Below are positions 35,267-44,272 of a stretch of DNA of 64,000 nt, one piece after another (the stretch's first letter is position 1; every line of letters starts with the position of its first letter). Below the pieces are notes generated by a model. That model did no database searches and was not told the origin of the DNA. It saw only the letters and a list, made by a program, of their open reading frames with translations. Location of the stretch: positions 1-64,000 of the forward strand of contig NZ_JBHUMM010000009.1 of assembly GCF_042685085.1 (NCBI RefSeq), read 5' to 3'. The DNA is from Marinicrinis sediminis (GTDB taxonomy: Bacteria > Bacillota > Bacilli > Paenibacillales > KCTC-33676). The translations under genes and the position numbers were made by a program.

Positions 35267-36626
35267 TTTCACTCTGTACATCCAGCTCACCGTCATGCAG
35301 GTCCACAATTTGCTTGGCAATGGCCATTCCGAGTCCGGAGCCTTTGTGCAGGCTGCTGGTATTCGTCCCTCGGTAGTAGCGTTGGAACAGTTTGTCCATG
35401 TCCTCGGATGGAATCCCTTTCCCGTTGTCTGAGATCAGCATGGTTCCATTTCGGGTGATGTGTACCTTCACCTCTGTTCCGGCCGGGTTATGTATGATGG
35501 CATTGTATAGTAAATTGGAAATGGCACGTTGCAGCAACAATCGGTGACATGACCGCATCATGGATGGCGTCTCTGATGAAAACGAGATATTGTAACCCTC
35601 GTGTGTGGAATGATTGAGAAGATCGATAACCGTTTGACGTGCAAGCTCAACAAGGTCTTCATCTACAAAGCGCTCCTGAAAATCCATTTGTTTCAATTGA
35701 TAGATTAGTTTCAGATCTTCAATCAGACTTTCAATATACTGAGATTTGTCCAGCATGATACCGGCATATTCAGCTCGTTGCTCCGGAGTTATCCAGTCAT
35801 CGGTATCTTGCAGCAATTCAGAATACCCTCTGATGGAGCTAAGGGGAGTCTTGATATCATGTGAGATATTGGAGATCCATTCTTCTCTCATCTTGTCGGT
35901 AGCGAACCGTTCTTTTTCTGCTTGTTGTAGACTTTTTGAAAGCTGGTTGAGATGGGTATGCACATCTCGAAACAGGCCTTTTTCAGGAAATGGTGAAGGG
36001 TAAATACCCTTTGAAAGGGATTGGATTCCACCTAGCAATTGAATAATTGGGCGGAGCAGTCCGGTACTGAAGACATAACCGATGAGACAGGTGATGGTGA
36101 GAAGGACGAAGAGGGAGCCGAACAGGAACACCCCAGTGTCTTTTATCAGGGAATCCGGTTTGAAATGAAAAGAAGCCTTGGAAACGGTCTCCATTGGAAA
36201 ACCCAGCACATAGCTGAACGTCTCTGTCTCATGCTTGACTTGTCCTGCAAACAGCGTGTAGTTCGCCAGCGCTCCTGAGTAGGCGTGATAATAAATCATC
36301 TGTGCAGCAGAATAATGCCGCGGAGCCTGGACGGGTTTATAGCGACTGTAGATTTCATATCCATGTTTGTCCAACACCTGAATCCAGCTGCCGTACCTCT
36401 TTAGCTCAGAGAGATTAGCAGGAGAGATCACCACTTCGTTATCCTTCCAGTGAATATGTTGGCCAAATTCAAGGGTATAACCGGGGGCTTCAACACTCCA
36501 AAGCTCTTCCGGGCTTTCGGCTCGGTAGAAAAACACATAACCAACCAGCAACAAGAGACAAACGAATGAAATCAGGATGGTCACGATCATGGCGATTAAA
36601 AAGCGGCTCGTCAACTTCCATTTCAT
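35232..36626 (-). CDS. Membrane sensor histidine kinase of a peptide-antibiotic-type two-component system
   Basis: A 464-residue kinase. TM1 (about 10-33) and TM2 (about 165-190) flank an external sensor of about 130 residues; a HAMP-like linker follows. The H-box is His256 in ISHDIKTPLSSIRGY. The ATPase has NLLYNAIIHN, DNGKGIPSED and GSGLGMAIAKQ. It overlaps the response regulator stop by 4 bp, and its ribosome binding site lies in a 15-bp tandem duplication. The regulator and a LanFEG-type exporter lie upstream in the same operon, so it probably senses an antimicrobial peptide or the transporter state. Confidence 0.9.
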   Translation of the reverse strand: MKWKLTSRFLIAMIVTILISFVCLLLLVGYVFFYRAESPEELWSVEAPGYTLEFGQHIHWKDNEVVISPANLSELKRYGSWIQVLDKHGYEIYSRYKPVQAPRHYSAAQMIYYHAYSGALANYTLFAGQVKHETETFSYVLGFPMETVSKASFHFKPDSLIKDTGVFLFGSLFVLLTITCLIGYVFSTGLLRPIIQLLGGIQSLSKGIYPSPFPEKGLFRDVHTHLNQLSKSLQQAEKERFATDKMREEWISNISHDIKTPLSSIRGYSELLQDTDDWITPEQRAEYAGIMLDKSQYIESLIEDLKLIYQLKQMDFQERFVDEDLVELARQTVIDLLNHSTHEGYNISFSSETPSMMRSCHRLLLQRAISNLLYNAIIHNPAGTEVKVHITRNGTMLISDNGKGIPSEDMDKLFQRYYRGTNTSSLHKGSGLGMAIAKQIVDLHDGELDVQSEINKGTRICITL

Positions 36627-37384
36627 GATTCGGATCTCCCTGATTCGGATCTCCCTGCAGTGAGCTTGTAGCCCAGACCTTTGACGGTCTGTATATATGT
36701 CGGCTTGCCCGGATCGGTTTCCAGCTTTTCTCGCAAATGACGAATATGAACCATGATCGTATTGTCATAGCCATTGTCATCTTCACCCCATACGTGCTCA
36801 CACAATTGTCGCTTGCTCAAAATCCGGTTGACATGTCGTGCCATACATATGAGAAGCTGGAACTCTTTTGCCGTGAGGGTAACCGGCTTATTTCTCAGAA
36901 GCACCTCCGACCGTTCAGGAAAGATCTCGATCTCACCGATCTGCATACTGGAATCTTCCGACTCAGGTGGGACATGTGAGAGAGTGTGCGCCTGATATTG
37001 ATTTCTGCGCAGTTGCGCTTTGATTCGAAATGCGACTTCCTTAGGACTAAACGGTTTGGTGACATAGTCATCTCCTCCAACACCCAAACCCATCAGTTTG
37101 TCGATATCCTCGGTTCGAGCGGACAAGAATATGATCGGAGAGAGGCTGAAGGTCCGAATTTGCTTGCATACCTCGAAACCCTCCATGTCGGGCAGCATAA
37201 TATCCAGCACAATCAAATCAGGATGATACGTTTTGCAGAGTTCGATTGCTTCCACTCCCGAACTGGCCTTATAGAGTGAAGCAAAGCCTTCCTTTAGCAG
37301 AACGGTTTCAAGCAGTTGCAGAATTTCTTTTTCGTCATCTACCAGCAGTATTTTTTTCTGTTGCAGTCCTTCAATATGGATCAT
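36623..37384 (-). CDS. OmpR/PhoB-family response regulator
   Basis: A 253-residue DNA-binding regulator. The receiver has Asp61 in LIVLDIMLPD and the KPF lysine. The winged-helix domain ends with the VRHLREKLE-type recognition region and VKGLGYKL. The extreme C terminus reads GRSES twice, the product of a 15-bp tandem duplication just before the stop. It is 19 bp downstream of the second permease gene. Direct repeats at 11-bp spacing ahead of the ATPase gene are plausible binding sites, so it may activate its own operon. Confidence 0.92.
   Translation of the reverse strand: MIHIEGLQQKKILLVDDEKEILQLLETVLLKEGFASLYKASSGVEAIELCKTYHPDLIVLDIMLPDMEGFEVCKQIRTFSLSPIIFLSARTEDIDKLMGLGVGGDDYVTKPFSPKEVAFRIKAQLRRNQYQAHTLSHVPPESEDSSMQIGEIEIFPERSEVLLRNKPVTLTAKEFQLLICMARHVNRILSKRQLCEHVWGEDDNGYDNTIMVHIRHLREKLETDPGKPTYIQTVKGLGYKLTAGRSESGRSES
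36627..36656 (-). repeat. 15-bp tandem duplication carrying the kinase ribosome binding site
   Basis: GATTCGGATCTCCCT occurs twice, head to tail (36627-36641, 36642-36656). On the minus strand each copy supplies AGGGAGA, one of them 8 nt before the kinase ATG. The duplication also repeats five residues (GRSES) at the regulator C terminus. Confidence 0.85.
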
Positions 37385-37403
37385 CGTCTATCCACTCCTT
37401 TGA

Positions 37404-38150
37404 TTATGAAAGGACCTCTTTATTTCGGAAGCGGATGTATCCCGCAGCCGAAATGGCCGCAAAACTGATTAAACAGATCCACATCAGCCCGTTTAGCTGG
37501 TTCGCTGTGTCACCGGTCTCTGCGAGCATCACTACAATCGGATAACACCATGGATAGAATATCCACCATGATGCGGAATTGGAAATGAGGATAGCAGGCA
37601 GAGATAGACCAACACCCAATGCAAGCGGCCAACCTGCATGACTGAACTCCGTACTTACAAGGAATATGAGTCCAATCATCGGTAAAGAAGCCACGATAGA
37701 CATTAGCGGTCTGAGAAAAATCCATGTCCAAGGAAGCTGGCTGGCATCCGCGCCTTCCAGTAATCCGGCTGCCAGCATTGCGATCATGAGTACAAGCATA
37801 CTATATAGGATGAGCAACAGACCGACAAGCAATTTAGACAAATAAAGATGTCCACGGTTCACGGGTCTGCTCAAGAGAAGCTTCCAGTTGTCCTGCTGAT
37901 GCTCCATTCGTGCGGTCATCGTGTATATCAGCGTAATCAGAATAGGGTGAATAAGAAATACATATGGCGCAGCACTGCCGACATACAGTGAATTCCACAC
38001 CTGGGATGCTTCATGATTCGAGGCAGCCCGAACATAGGCGACCCCTTCCAATACGGCAAACACAGGAAGCAGGGTCGTGATCCATAGCAACCAGGACCTT
38101 TTCAATTTCATACATTCAGATTGAATGAGGACACGCATATCTTTTTTCAT
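37404..38150 (-). CDS. LanG/MutG-like ABC-2 permease
   Basis: A 248-residue membrane protein with about six helices. It opens MKKDMRVLIQSECMKLKRSW, a typical start for lantibiotic-immunity permeases, and contains DNWKLLLSRPVNRGHLYLSK, matching the conserved cytoplasmic loop of LanE/LanG proteins. It overlaps the preceding permease by 4 bp. With its partner and the BcrA-like ATPase it should expel or release a membrane-active peptide. No bacteriocin biosynthesis gene is in the window. Confidence 0.82.
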   Translation of the reverse strand: MKKDMRVLIQSECMKLKRSWLLWITTLLPVFAVLEGVAYVRAASNHEASQVWNSLYVGSAAPYVFLIHPILITLIYTMTARMEHQQDNWKLLLSRPVNRGHLYLSKLLVGLLLILYSMLVLMIAMLAAGLLEGADASQLPWTWIFLRPLMSIVASLPMIGLIFLVSTEFSHAGWPLALGVGLSLPAILISNSASWWIFYPWCYPIVVMLAETGDTANQLNGLMWICLISFAAISAAGYIRFRNKEVLS

Positions 38151-38911
38151 TCCTTTCGCAAGAATCCATATAGGCCAATGGCCTGAAAAAGAATACTGGA
38201 CATGATGCCTCCGTATACCGCATAGCTGGGATCTATCTTACTCATGTCACCAGCGATAAAGGCTTGAACATACGGAAATGCAGCAACCATTGGGGATGGA
38301 TGAAACAGCAGCATACCGGAAGCAACCATACCAGCCAAGGCAGCACAAACCGGCAAAACTGGATTTCTCATAAGGATGTTCAACATGTTCTGGATGGCAG
38401 CCACGCCCCAGATCGCCACCCATTGAAACAGGATATATTGCAGGAAAAGTTGAAGCGGAAACGGTTCAGGAAAGTCCATGAGCCAACCGATCAGGATGAG
38501 TCCCGCGCTGTTCAATATAATCAGTATGAGACTGAAGAGCATGACTGTCGTGTATTTGGCAGCATAATGACAGACTTTTGGAATGGGCATCGCGAGCAAT
38601 TGCTTCCACATTGGCTGCTTAAGTTCCACATGATGAATAAAGGTGCTCAGCACTGCGATAAACAGAGGAAGGAATAAACCCCATCCTAAAACCCCATGAT
38701 TCTCTGCCAGCAATAACTCCCAGGATGTGCCTCCTGTCTTCGCCCATTGCGGGTGTAGATAATCGGCATAGCGCAAAACCATATCCAGTCCCATGGCCAA
38801 GGTCGTTCCGAGCGGGAGCAAGAGGACCAGCCACCAGATTCCATTGCGTTTTTGTTTGATCCATTCTGCATGAAGCATGGTCAGGATGAACAGTTTTGGG
38901 GTGGGATTCAT
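38147..38911 (-). CDS. LanE/MutE-like ABC-2 permease
   Basis: A 254-residue membrane protein with about six helices. The N-terminal MLHAEWIKQKRNGIWW and the loop KQPMWKQLLAMPIPKVCHYAAK resemble LanE-type immunity permeases. Its ATG overlaps the ATPase stop and its own stop overlaps the next permease, so the three exporter genes are translated together. Confidence 0.82.
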   Translation of the reverse strand: MNPTPKLFILTMLHAEWIKQKRNGIWWLVLLLPLGTTLAMGLDMVLRYADYLHPQWAKTGGTSWELLLAENHGVLGWGLFLPLFIAVLSTFIHHVELKQPMWKQLLAMPIPKVCHYAAKYTTVMLFSLILIILNSAGLILIGWLMDFPEPFPLQLFLQYILFQWVAIWGVAAIQNMLNILMRNPVLPVCAALAGMVASGMLLFHPSPMVAAFPYVQAFIAGDMSKIDPSYAVYGGIMSSILFQAIGLYGFLRKE

Positions 38912-39819
38912 GGTTGTGGCTCCTTCCCGGTCAGTGTGAGGAAGATATCTTCGAGAGAATCGTGATATTGACTCAGGTGGGAAACTTCAATGTGATGATG
39001 AATGAGAAACTGGTTAATAGAGGCCGGATCTATCTGCTGATTTTGTAAGATAATTTGATCGTTACGAAGCCATGTTCGAAGACCGATCTCTTCAAGCAGC
39101 CGGGTTGCCTTTTCCGAAGGGTAAGCCTTCAGACGCAGCTCAGATTTTCCTTTATCTCGCAATGACTGGATTGAACCTTGGAAGATAAGCCGACCCTGAT
39201 GAATAATGCCCAGGTCACTGGCCATCAGCTCCATTTCGCTCAATAAGTGACTGGACAGCAGTATGGTGATATCGGATTCTTGAGGCAGTCTTTGAATGAG
39301 TGCCCGAATTTCATGAATTCCTGCCGGGTCCAGTCCGTTGGTCGGTTCGTCAAGAATGAGCAGCTTCGGTGAGCCTAGCAAGGCTTGTGCAATCCCGAGG
39401 CGCTGCTTCATCCCCAATGAGAATGCTTTGACCAGTTTATGGCGGGATGAGATGAGTCTGACAATCTCCAGCACACGATCTATTTCGGTCTGGGGAAGAC
39501 CCAAAAGCTTGCAGGATACCTGGAGATTTTCATTGGCAGTCAGGTGTCCGTAGTAGGAAGGGGCTTCGACCATACTGCCGATTTGACGTAAAATGGGAAT
39601 GCGATTGGATTGCAATGATGTTCCGAAAATTTCAATGTGGCCTGCTGTAGGGCGGATCAAGCCGAGCAGCATGCGTATGGTCGTGGATTTGCCTGCTCCA
39701 TTAGGTCCGAGAAACCCGTAGATATGCCCCGCTTTGACAGTTAAATTGAGATTGTGTACCGCCTGAAAGCTGCCAAATGATTTGCACAGTTGGTGAGTCT
39801 GAATAACGGGTGTAGACAT
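38908..39819 (-). CDS. LanF/BcrA-like ABC transporter ATPase
   Basis: A 303-residue ATP-binding subunit. It has Walker A GPNGAGKST, a Q-loop, signature FSLGMKQRL and Walker B LLILDEPTNGLDP. The C-terminal extension of about 80 residues is usual in the BcrA/LanF group. GGAGGG lies 8 nt before the ATG. It is the first gene of the five-gene exporter/two-component operon. Such LanFEG-type transporters protect against lantibiotics or bacitracin-like peptides; the ligand here is unknown. Confidence 0.9.
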   Translation of the reverse strand: MSTPVIQTHQLCKSFGSFQAVHNLNLTVKAGHIYGFLGPNGAGKSTTIRMLLGLIRPTAGHIEIFGTSLQSNRIPILRQIGSMVEAPSYYGHLTANENLQVSCKLLGLPQTEIDRVLEIVRLISSRHKLVKAFSLGMKQRLGIAQALLGSPKLLILDEPTNGLDPAGIHEIRALIQRLPQESDITILLSSHLLSEMELMASDLGIIHQGRLIFQGSIQSLRDKGKSELRLKAYPSEKATRLLEEIGLRTWLRNDQIILQNQQIDPASINQFLIHHHIEVSHLSQYHDSLEDIFLTLTGKEPQP

Positions 39820-39844
39820 GAGTCATTCCCTCCTATCGTTTATG

Positions 39845-39903
39845 TATCTAGCATAGTACCCGTATCTTAAACCTGCTTTTAGCGAATCTTAATTCTTCCT
39901 TAA
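39845..39903 (-). promoter_or_regulatory. Promoter with 11-bp-phased direct repeats for the exporter operon
   Basis: On the minus strand TTAAG occurs at 39903-39899, 39892-39888 and 39870-39866, spaced 11 and 22 bp, with a degraded copy between. Downstream is an extended -10, TGC-TAGATA (39853-39845), with a poor -35 inside the repeats. This is the usual layout for activation by a PhoB/OmpR-type regulator, probably the one in this operon. Confidence 0.55.
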
Positions 39904-39925
39904 TTTTCAAGGTGAACAAATCGCC

Positions 39926-39966
39926 ATAAAAAAAAGAAGCGCGGATTCATTTCCTCGCTTCTTTTT
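39926..39966 (-). terminator. Rho-independent terminator of the YjcZ-like gene
   Basis: AAAAGAAGCG (39932-39941) pairs with CGCTTCTTTT (39956-39965). Read on the minus strand the T-run covers 39935-39928. It lies about 95 bp beyond the small-protein stop. Confidence 0.75.
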
Positions 39967-40060
39967 CTCATGCGGACCTTTGCACCTATGTGCCGGTCCG
40001 GGCGCATGCAGTGTCATCCCGTGGTCGGATCATTTATGCATGGGCGGAGTCTGCTGACTG

Positions 40061-40273
40061 TTAAATGTAGAAACCTCTTAAAATGATCACGAGCAGAATA
40101 AATAGAACCAGGACTAACGGGGCATAGTTGTTGGTCGGAAGAGGCGTCGTCGGATAGGCAGGTACAGGTTGACATCCGCAATCGGATACATTCATCGGAT
40201 AATTGGGTGCCTGATTAGCCCCCGCTGTGTATGCTGGCATCGCCATGTTTGGCATGTTTTCCATATGATGCAT
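40061..40273 (-). CDS. YjcZ-family-like small sporulation membrane peptide
   Basis: A 70-residue protein. The N-terminal half is rich in Met, His, Asn, Pro and Tyr (MHHMENMPNM), then comes CGCQPVPAYP. The C terminus is a single hydrophobic helix, APLVLVLFILLVIILRG, which matches the LVLFILLVII tail of YjcZ-type sporulation peptides. GGAGG lies 9 nt before the chosen ATG; an ATG three codons earlier abuts it. A role in the spore envelope is inferred from the family only. Confidence 0.7.
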   Translation of the reverse strand: MHHMENMPNMAMPAYTAGANQAPNYPMNVSDCGCQPVPAYPTTPLPTNNYAPLVLVLFILLVIILRGFYI

Positions 40274-40339
40274 GATATTCATCCTCCCTCAAATGTCTAT
40301 TCCATGTCAGTCTATGCCCCAGGGCGAATGAGGATTGGG

Positions 40340-41563
40340 TTATGGCCTTGTTTCATTCAAATTGTGCGAATGCGGAGGATGGGCCCTCAGTTTTTGGTGC
40401 ACCCACCATGCATTCAGGAGGAGCATGACCGCTCCGATGGCAAAAACGCCGCGAATACTCAACCAGACTGCGACAATGCCGCCCAGCGTTGGCCCCACCA
40501 TATTGCCAAGGGCCAGAAAACTCGTATTGAAGCTGAACGCTCTGCCTTCCATACCTTCTGGCGTATGATTGCGTATCAGGGAGTTAACCGAAGGGATCAG
40601 TCCGCCCACGAACATACCGAAGAAAAATCGGGCCGCCAGCAGCTGCCAGATGTTCTCCACGAAAATTTGAGGCACATAGGTGATGGCTGCGCCGAAGAGC
40701 GAGATTTTCAAGATGCGTTCTGACCCGATCCGATCCCCCAGTCTGCCAAGAATCGGAGAGGCGAGCATATTGGAAAGACCCGTCACCGATCCGACCAGTC
40801 CGGCATAGAGGGCAATCCGCTCGGCGTCGCCCTGCAGCTCCTGCACGAATAAGGGCAATAGAGGCATGGAGCTGAGCAGGGAAAACTGGATCATGAACGT
40901 TACGCCGAAGAGCGCCGGAAGCTGCGGAATGCGGCGCAGCTGCTTGTAACCAGCTGCAATCGACAAACTGGAGGAAGCCATCGCGCGCTTCTTGTTGAAA
41001 TCTTCTCTCAGGAAAATCCAGGCGACGAGCGTGGCTGCGAACAGCAGGGTTCCCGTAATATAGAATATCGCTCGAAATCCGATCCATTCCGCCATCAGCC
41101 CGCCGATGAACGGCCCCATGATGGTGCCCGCTATGGCTCCGGACTGGAGCAGACCCATGGCAAATCCCATGTGTTCTTTTGGCGTATTGGCCGAAACGAG
41201 GGAAGTTGCAGCCGGCATAAAGCCGGAGATCATGCCGTTCAGCAGGCGCAGGAGCAGCAGGTGCCACGGCGCTGTAGAAAAGCCCATCAGCGTCATCACG
41301 ATGGCCATGCCAAAGCCGGAGCGCAGAATCATGAGCTTGCGGCCGTACATATCCGCTACTTTCCCCCATAAGGGTTGAAACAGAAAAGCTGTCAAGAAAT
41401 TGGCGGCAAAAATAATACCTGCCCAAACGGCTGCATCATCCGGATTGGTGACGCCGAATTCCTGGATGTATAAAGGCAAAAACGGGATGATCATCGTCAT
41501 CCCGCTCATGACAAGAAATTGACCGAACCAAAGAACGATCAGGTTAAGCTTCCAATGCTGCAT
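40340..41563 (-). CDS. MFS multidrug efflux transporter (MdtG/YitG-like)
   Basis: A 407-residue, 12-helix major facilitator. The loop 2-3 motif is GKVADMYGRKLMIL, and helix 5 carries GAIAGTIMGPFIGG, the antiporter motif C of drug exporters. AAGGA lies 6 nt before the ATG at 41563. It is transcribed alone between the YjcZ-like gene and the VWA lipoprotein. The drug or metabolite exported is unknown. Confidence 0.85.
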   Translation of the reverse strand: MQHWKLNLIVLWFGQFLVMSGMTMIIPFLPLYIQEFGVTNPDDAAVWAGIIFAANFLTAFLFQPLWGKVADMYGRKLMILRSGFGMAIVMTLMGFSTAPWHLLLLRLLNGMISGFMPAATSLVSANTPKEHMGFAMGLLQSGAIAGTIMGPFIGGLMAEWIGFRAIFYITGTLLFAATLVAWIFLREDFNKKRAMASSSLSIAAGYKQLRRIPQLPALFGVTFMIQFSLLSSMPLLPLFVQELQGDAERIALYAGLVGSVTGLSNMLASPILGRLGDRIGSERILKISLFGAAITYVPQIFVENIWQLLAARFFFGMFVGGLIPSVNSLIRNHTPEGMEGRAFSFNTSFLALGNMVGPTLGGIVAVWLSIRGVFAIGAVMLLLNAWWVHQKLRAHPPHSHNLNETRP

Positions 41564-41669
41564 ATCCATTCCTTCTTTCAAGGTGTCATTCTACTGGAAA
41601 GCCAACGAGATAGAAGATCGACTCTCTCTAGTATAGCACCTTGTGTATCTGGAAGAAATACAGCCTTGT

Positions 41670-42983
41670 TTAATGAACATACTCGGTAATCAGCCTGACC
41701 ATCAGGTCGTTCAGGAATTCGACCTCATACTCGCCCACTGACGCAGGGAGATGAGAATGGCCGATGCCGCTGTGATCAGTCAGGAACACATAGGTTCCGC
41801 CTGTAATTTGGGCCAGGCTGCGCAGCCAAAACTCGGTCATCTGATTGACTCCGCTGGAAGCAACAGGAATGATGCGGATGCCTTTCTCTGATGCTTTGGC
41901 CACCGTTTGCTGAAGCTCCGAAATGGTTTCGCTGGTGGCATGAGGCGGAGCGTCGAGGATCAAAAAGCAGATGCGGGCTGCGGCCTCCTCACTCCATTCA
42001 TGCTCATATACGGCCTCATAGAGCGCTTCATCAACGGCCTCTTCATAATCCCCGCCCCCGTCAGCCTTTTGCATGTTCAGCAATTGAACGGCCTGATCCA
42101 CACTGTCTGTAAAGGGAAAGCTGCGTACTACGTATTCGTCTCCTTTATCCCGGTATACATTGATGCTGGTTCTAATGTGCAGCTCCTGTTCATAGGACTG
42201 CCGGACGCGCTGAATCACATCTTCTAACTCCGCTGAAATGAAAGACAGTTCGTCAGACATGGAGCCCGTCGTGTCCATCAATAGCATCAAGTCCACCGTA
42301 TTAGACTTTGTTGATTCATTGTGCCCTGTATCCAGCGTAACGGACACCATTCCATCTTCTCCATTCAGTTCCTGGCTAGTCAGGCGCACGGCTTTCCTGC
42401 CCGAACCTACAGTAATGGAGAGGGGATGGTTCGAAAATGAAGTTCCTTCCTGCAGGTCAAGGCGATGGAAGGGAAACAGCGTGACAGTCCCGTCCTGATT
42501 GGTTCGACCTTTCCAGTCCTGGCTATCGTCAGATAGAATGACAGGCACATCGCGCAGCGGCTGCTGAGTTGAATCGGTAACCATCACCGTAATCCCCTGT
42601 CTTGTGTACATGCCCCAGGTCTGTTCGTATTTCCTCCATTCATCCTGCGCCAGCAGGGTTAGCCATTGATTCCGCTCTTGCAGGTCATTCCATTCGCCAG
42701 CCGTAAGCATTCCCGCCTCGATGTCCTGTTGCTGCAATTCCACGGGTTCAGGCTGGCTTGCAGGACGATCCTCTTCGCCTCGATCGGTCTCGAATTTCGG
42801 TTCACCAGCTTCGACGGGCTCATCGGTGGCTCTGTTTTCTGGCGCTGAATCTGTGAGAGCCTGATTGCCCGTATCCGATTGGAGCGCATGGTTTGTGTTC
42901 TCGTCGCTGCTGCACCCTGCTACGAGCAACAGCATGCATAGCATTCCAAGCAGCAGGACAGGTATCGATCGGATTTGATGCAT
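41670..42983 (-). CDS. Lipoprotein with von Willebrand factor A domain
   Basis: A 437-residue surface protein. The lipobox is LLVAGC with Cys24. A Gln/Glu/Asp-rich linker leads to a region with a TRQGITVMVTDSTQQPLRDV Ig-like or Cna-B-like fold (about 170-260). A VWA domain follows (about 275-430), with a MIDAS motif MDTTGSMSD in which Thr replaces the usual first Ser. GGGGG lies 7 nt before the ATG; the open frame extends further upstream but without a good start. Adhesion or wall-interaction roles are usual for such proteins, but nothing here identifies the ligand. It diverges from a spore-coat gene. Confidence 0.82.
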   Translation of the reverse strand: MHQIRSIPVLLLGMLCMLLLVAGCSSDENTNHALQSDTGNQALTDSAPENRATDEPVEAGEPKFETDRGEEDRPASQPEPVELQQQDIEAGMLTAGEWNDLQERNQWLTLLAQDEWRKYEQTWGMYTRQGITVMVTDSTQQPLRDVPVILSDDSQDWKGRTNQDGTVTLFPFHRLDLQEGTSFSNHPLSITVGSGRKAVRLTSQELNGEDGMVSVTLDTGHNESTKSNTVDLMLLMDTTGSMSDELSFISAELEDVIQRVRQSYEQELHIRTSINVYRDKGDEYVVRSFPFTDSVDQAVQLLNMQKADGGGDYEEAVDEALYEAVYEHEWSEEAAARICFLILDAPPHATSETISELQQTVAKASEKGIRIIPVASSGVNQMTEFWLRSLAQITGGTYVFLTDHSGIGHSHLPASVGEYEVEFLNDLMVRLITEYVH

Positions 42984-43174
42984 GTTGAATCCCCCTTTTT
43001 GTCTGTGTTTCAAATTTATTTCTCTCTTCACCTTGTAGACGTCCTCACGGCTGGAAAGGTTACACAAATATAGGAAAAAGACATGCATACAGTCAAAGAG
43101 AAGGGGGAAATTAACGGGTGGAAATCGCATGAAAATGGCGATTTATCAAAATATAAATCCTGGAGGGAAAAAAC

Positions 43175-43801
43175 ATGCCATTTGGCGCGTATGAAACGGT
43201 TGCCGCACATGAAATCCTAGATGAAAAAATCAACATGATCCATCATTTTGACCTTTATTTGCAAGATTGTCAGGATCAACAGCTTGCCCATCTGATTCGC
43301 AAGCATCGGGAGTCCGCCATACAGGGATACAATCAGCTTGTGTCCTACACCCATGACACACATTCTGCCTCGCCGCAGAGCACATCGCAGGCCATGCCAA
43401 GTGTACAGGTGTCACAAATTCAATACGGTCTGGATCATCCGGCACAGCAATCTCCACACTTGCAAGGCCGATTGAATGAGGATCAGATTGCGTCTGCCGT
43501 GCTCAGCTGTCACAAAAATTCTGCCAAAAATCATATGGCAGCCAGTGTAGAATGCGCTGATCCCAACTTGCGTCAAATGCTGATCAACAGTGCGGTTACG
43601 TGTGCCAATGAAGCTTATGAGGTGTTCATGTATATGAACCAGAAGGGTACGTATCAGATCCCGACGATGAAGGATCACACGGCCAAAACGTATTTGCATG
43701 CTTTTCAACCTGCTCAGGCATCACAGGGTCATCAAAGCACCTACCCTGCGTATCCAACAACCACCAGTCCGTCGTATCGGTATACCAACGAACCCCATTA
43801 A
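43175..43801 (+). CDS. CotF-family spore coat protein
   Basis: A 208-residue protein. Residues about 5-60 (AHEILDEKINMIHHFDLYLQ) and about 105-175 (SCHKNSAKNHMAASVECADP and MLINSAVTCANEAYEVFMYM) match the ferritin-like helical CotF family of coat proteins. The tail is rich in Gln, Tyr, Ser and Pro, as in coat proteins. GGAGGG lies just upstream of the ATG. Assembly into the inner spore coat is inferred from the family. Confidence 0.82.
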   Translation: MPFGAYETVAAHEILDEKINMIHHFDLYLQDCQDQQLAHLIRKHRESAIQGYNQLVSYTHDTHSASPQSTSQAMPSVQVSQIQYGLDHPAQQSPHLQGRLNEDQIASAVLSCHKNSAKNHMAASVECADPNLRQMLINSAVTCANEAYEVFMYMNQKGTYQIPTMKDHTAKTYLHAFQPAQASQGHQSTYPAYPTTTSPSYRYTNEPH

Positions 43802-43889
43802 GAAGCAGTGACCGCCTGGATCAGTGCCTGAATCGGTGGTTCCTGATCCATGCATCATAGAGACGGAATCGGGTTTAAATGGTCTGTCA

Positions 43890-43936
43890 TTTGCGGAGAA
43901 GCCTTGATTCCATCGGTCTCAAGGCTTCTCCGCAAA
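43890..43936. terminator. Perfect 18-bp inverted repeat, probable terminator of the CotF-like gene
   Basis: Arms 43890-43907 (TTTGCGGAGAAGCCTTGA) and 43919-43936 are exact complements around an 11-nt loop. The T-run is weak (AATAATCTAATTTT), but the stem is very stable, and it lies about 90 bp past the coat-gene stop. Confidence 0.6.
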
Positions 43937-44272
43937 AATAATCTAATTTTCCTACTTATACGAATAGCGAGCAGATGACATCTAATTGATGAAAACGAAT
44001 CTATGAAAAACGAATTGATGAAAAGCAAAACAAAATGCTTCACCTTTATACAGAGCGGCAAACAAGGGGAAGATGATGTCGGGCAGATATAGCAAAGTCA
44101 GATATACTTGAGGCTGGCAGGTTCAGCTAGTCAGCAGAGTCGAGCAAGCTCTGCATATGCAATCCCTCTGGCGGTCAGGTCAAGCCAAAGTCAAGTCAAG
44201 GTCAAGCTGAGATCAAGGTCATGCCGGAAGCAAGCAAGGACAAGCGAGGACAAGTGAGGCTATGCCAAGGGT

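Noticed and set aside
35232..39819. Lantibiotic biosynthesis cluster
   Set aside because: Only exporter and two-component genes are present; there is no precursor peptide or modification enzyme.
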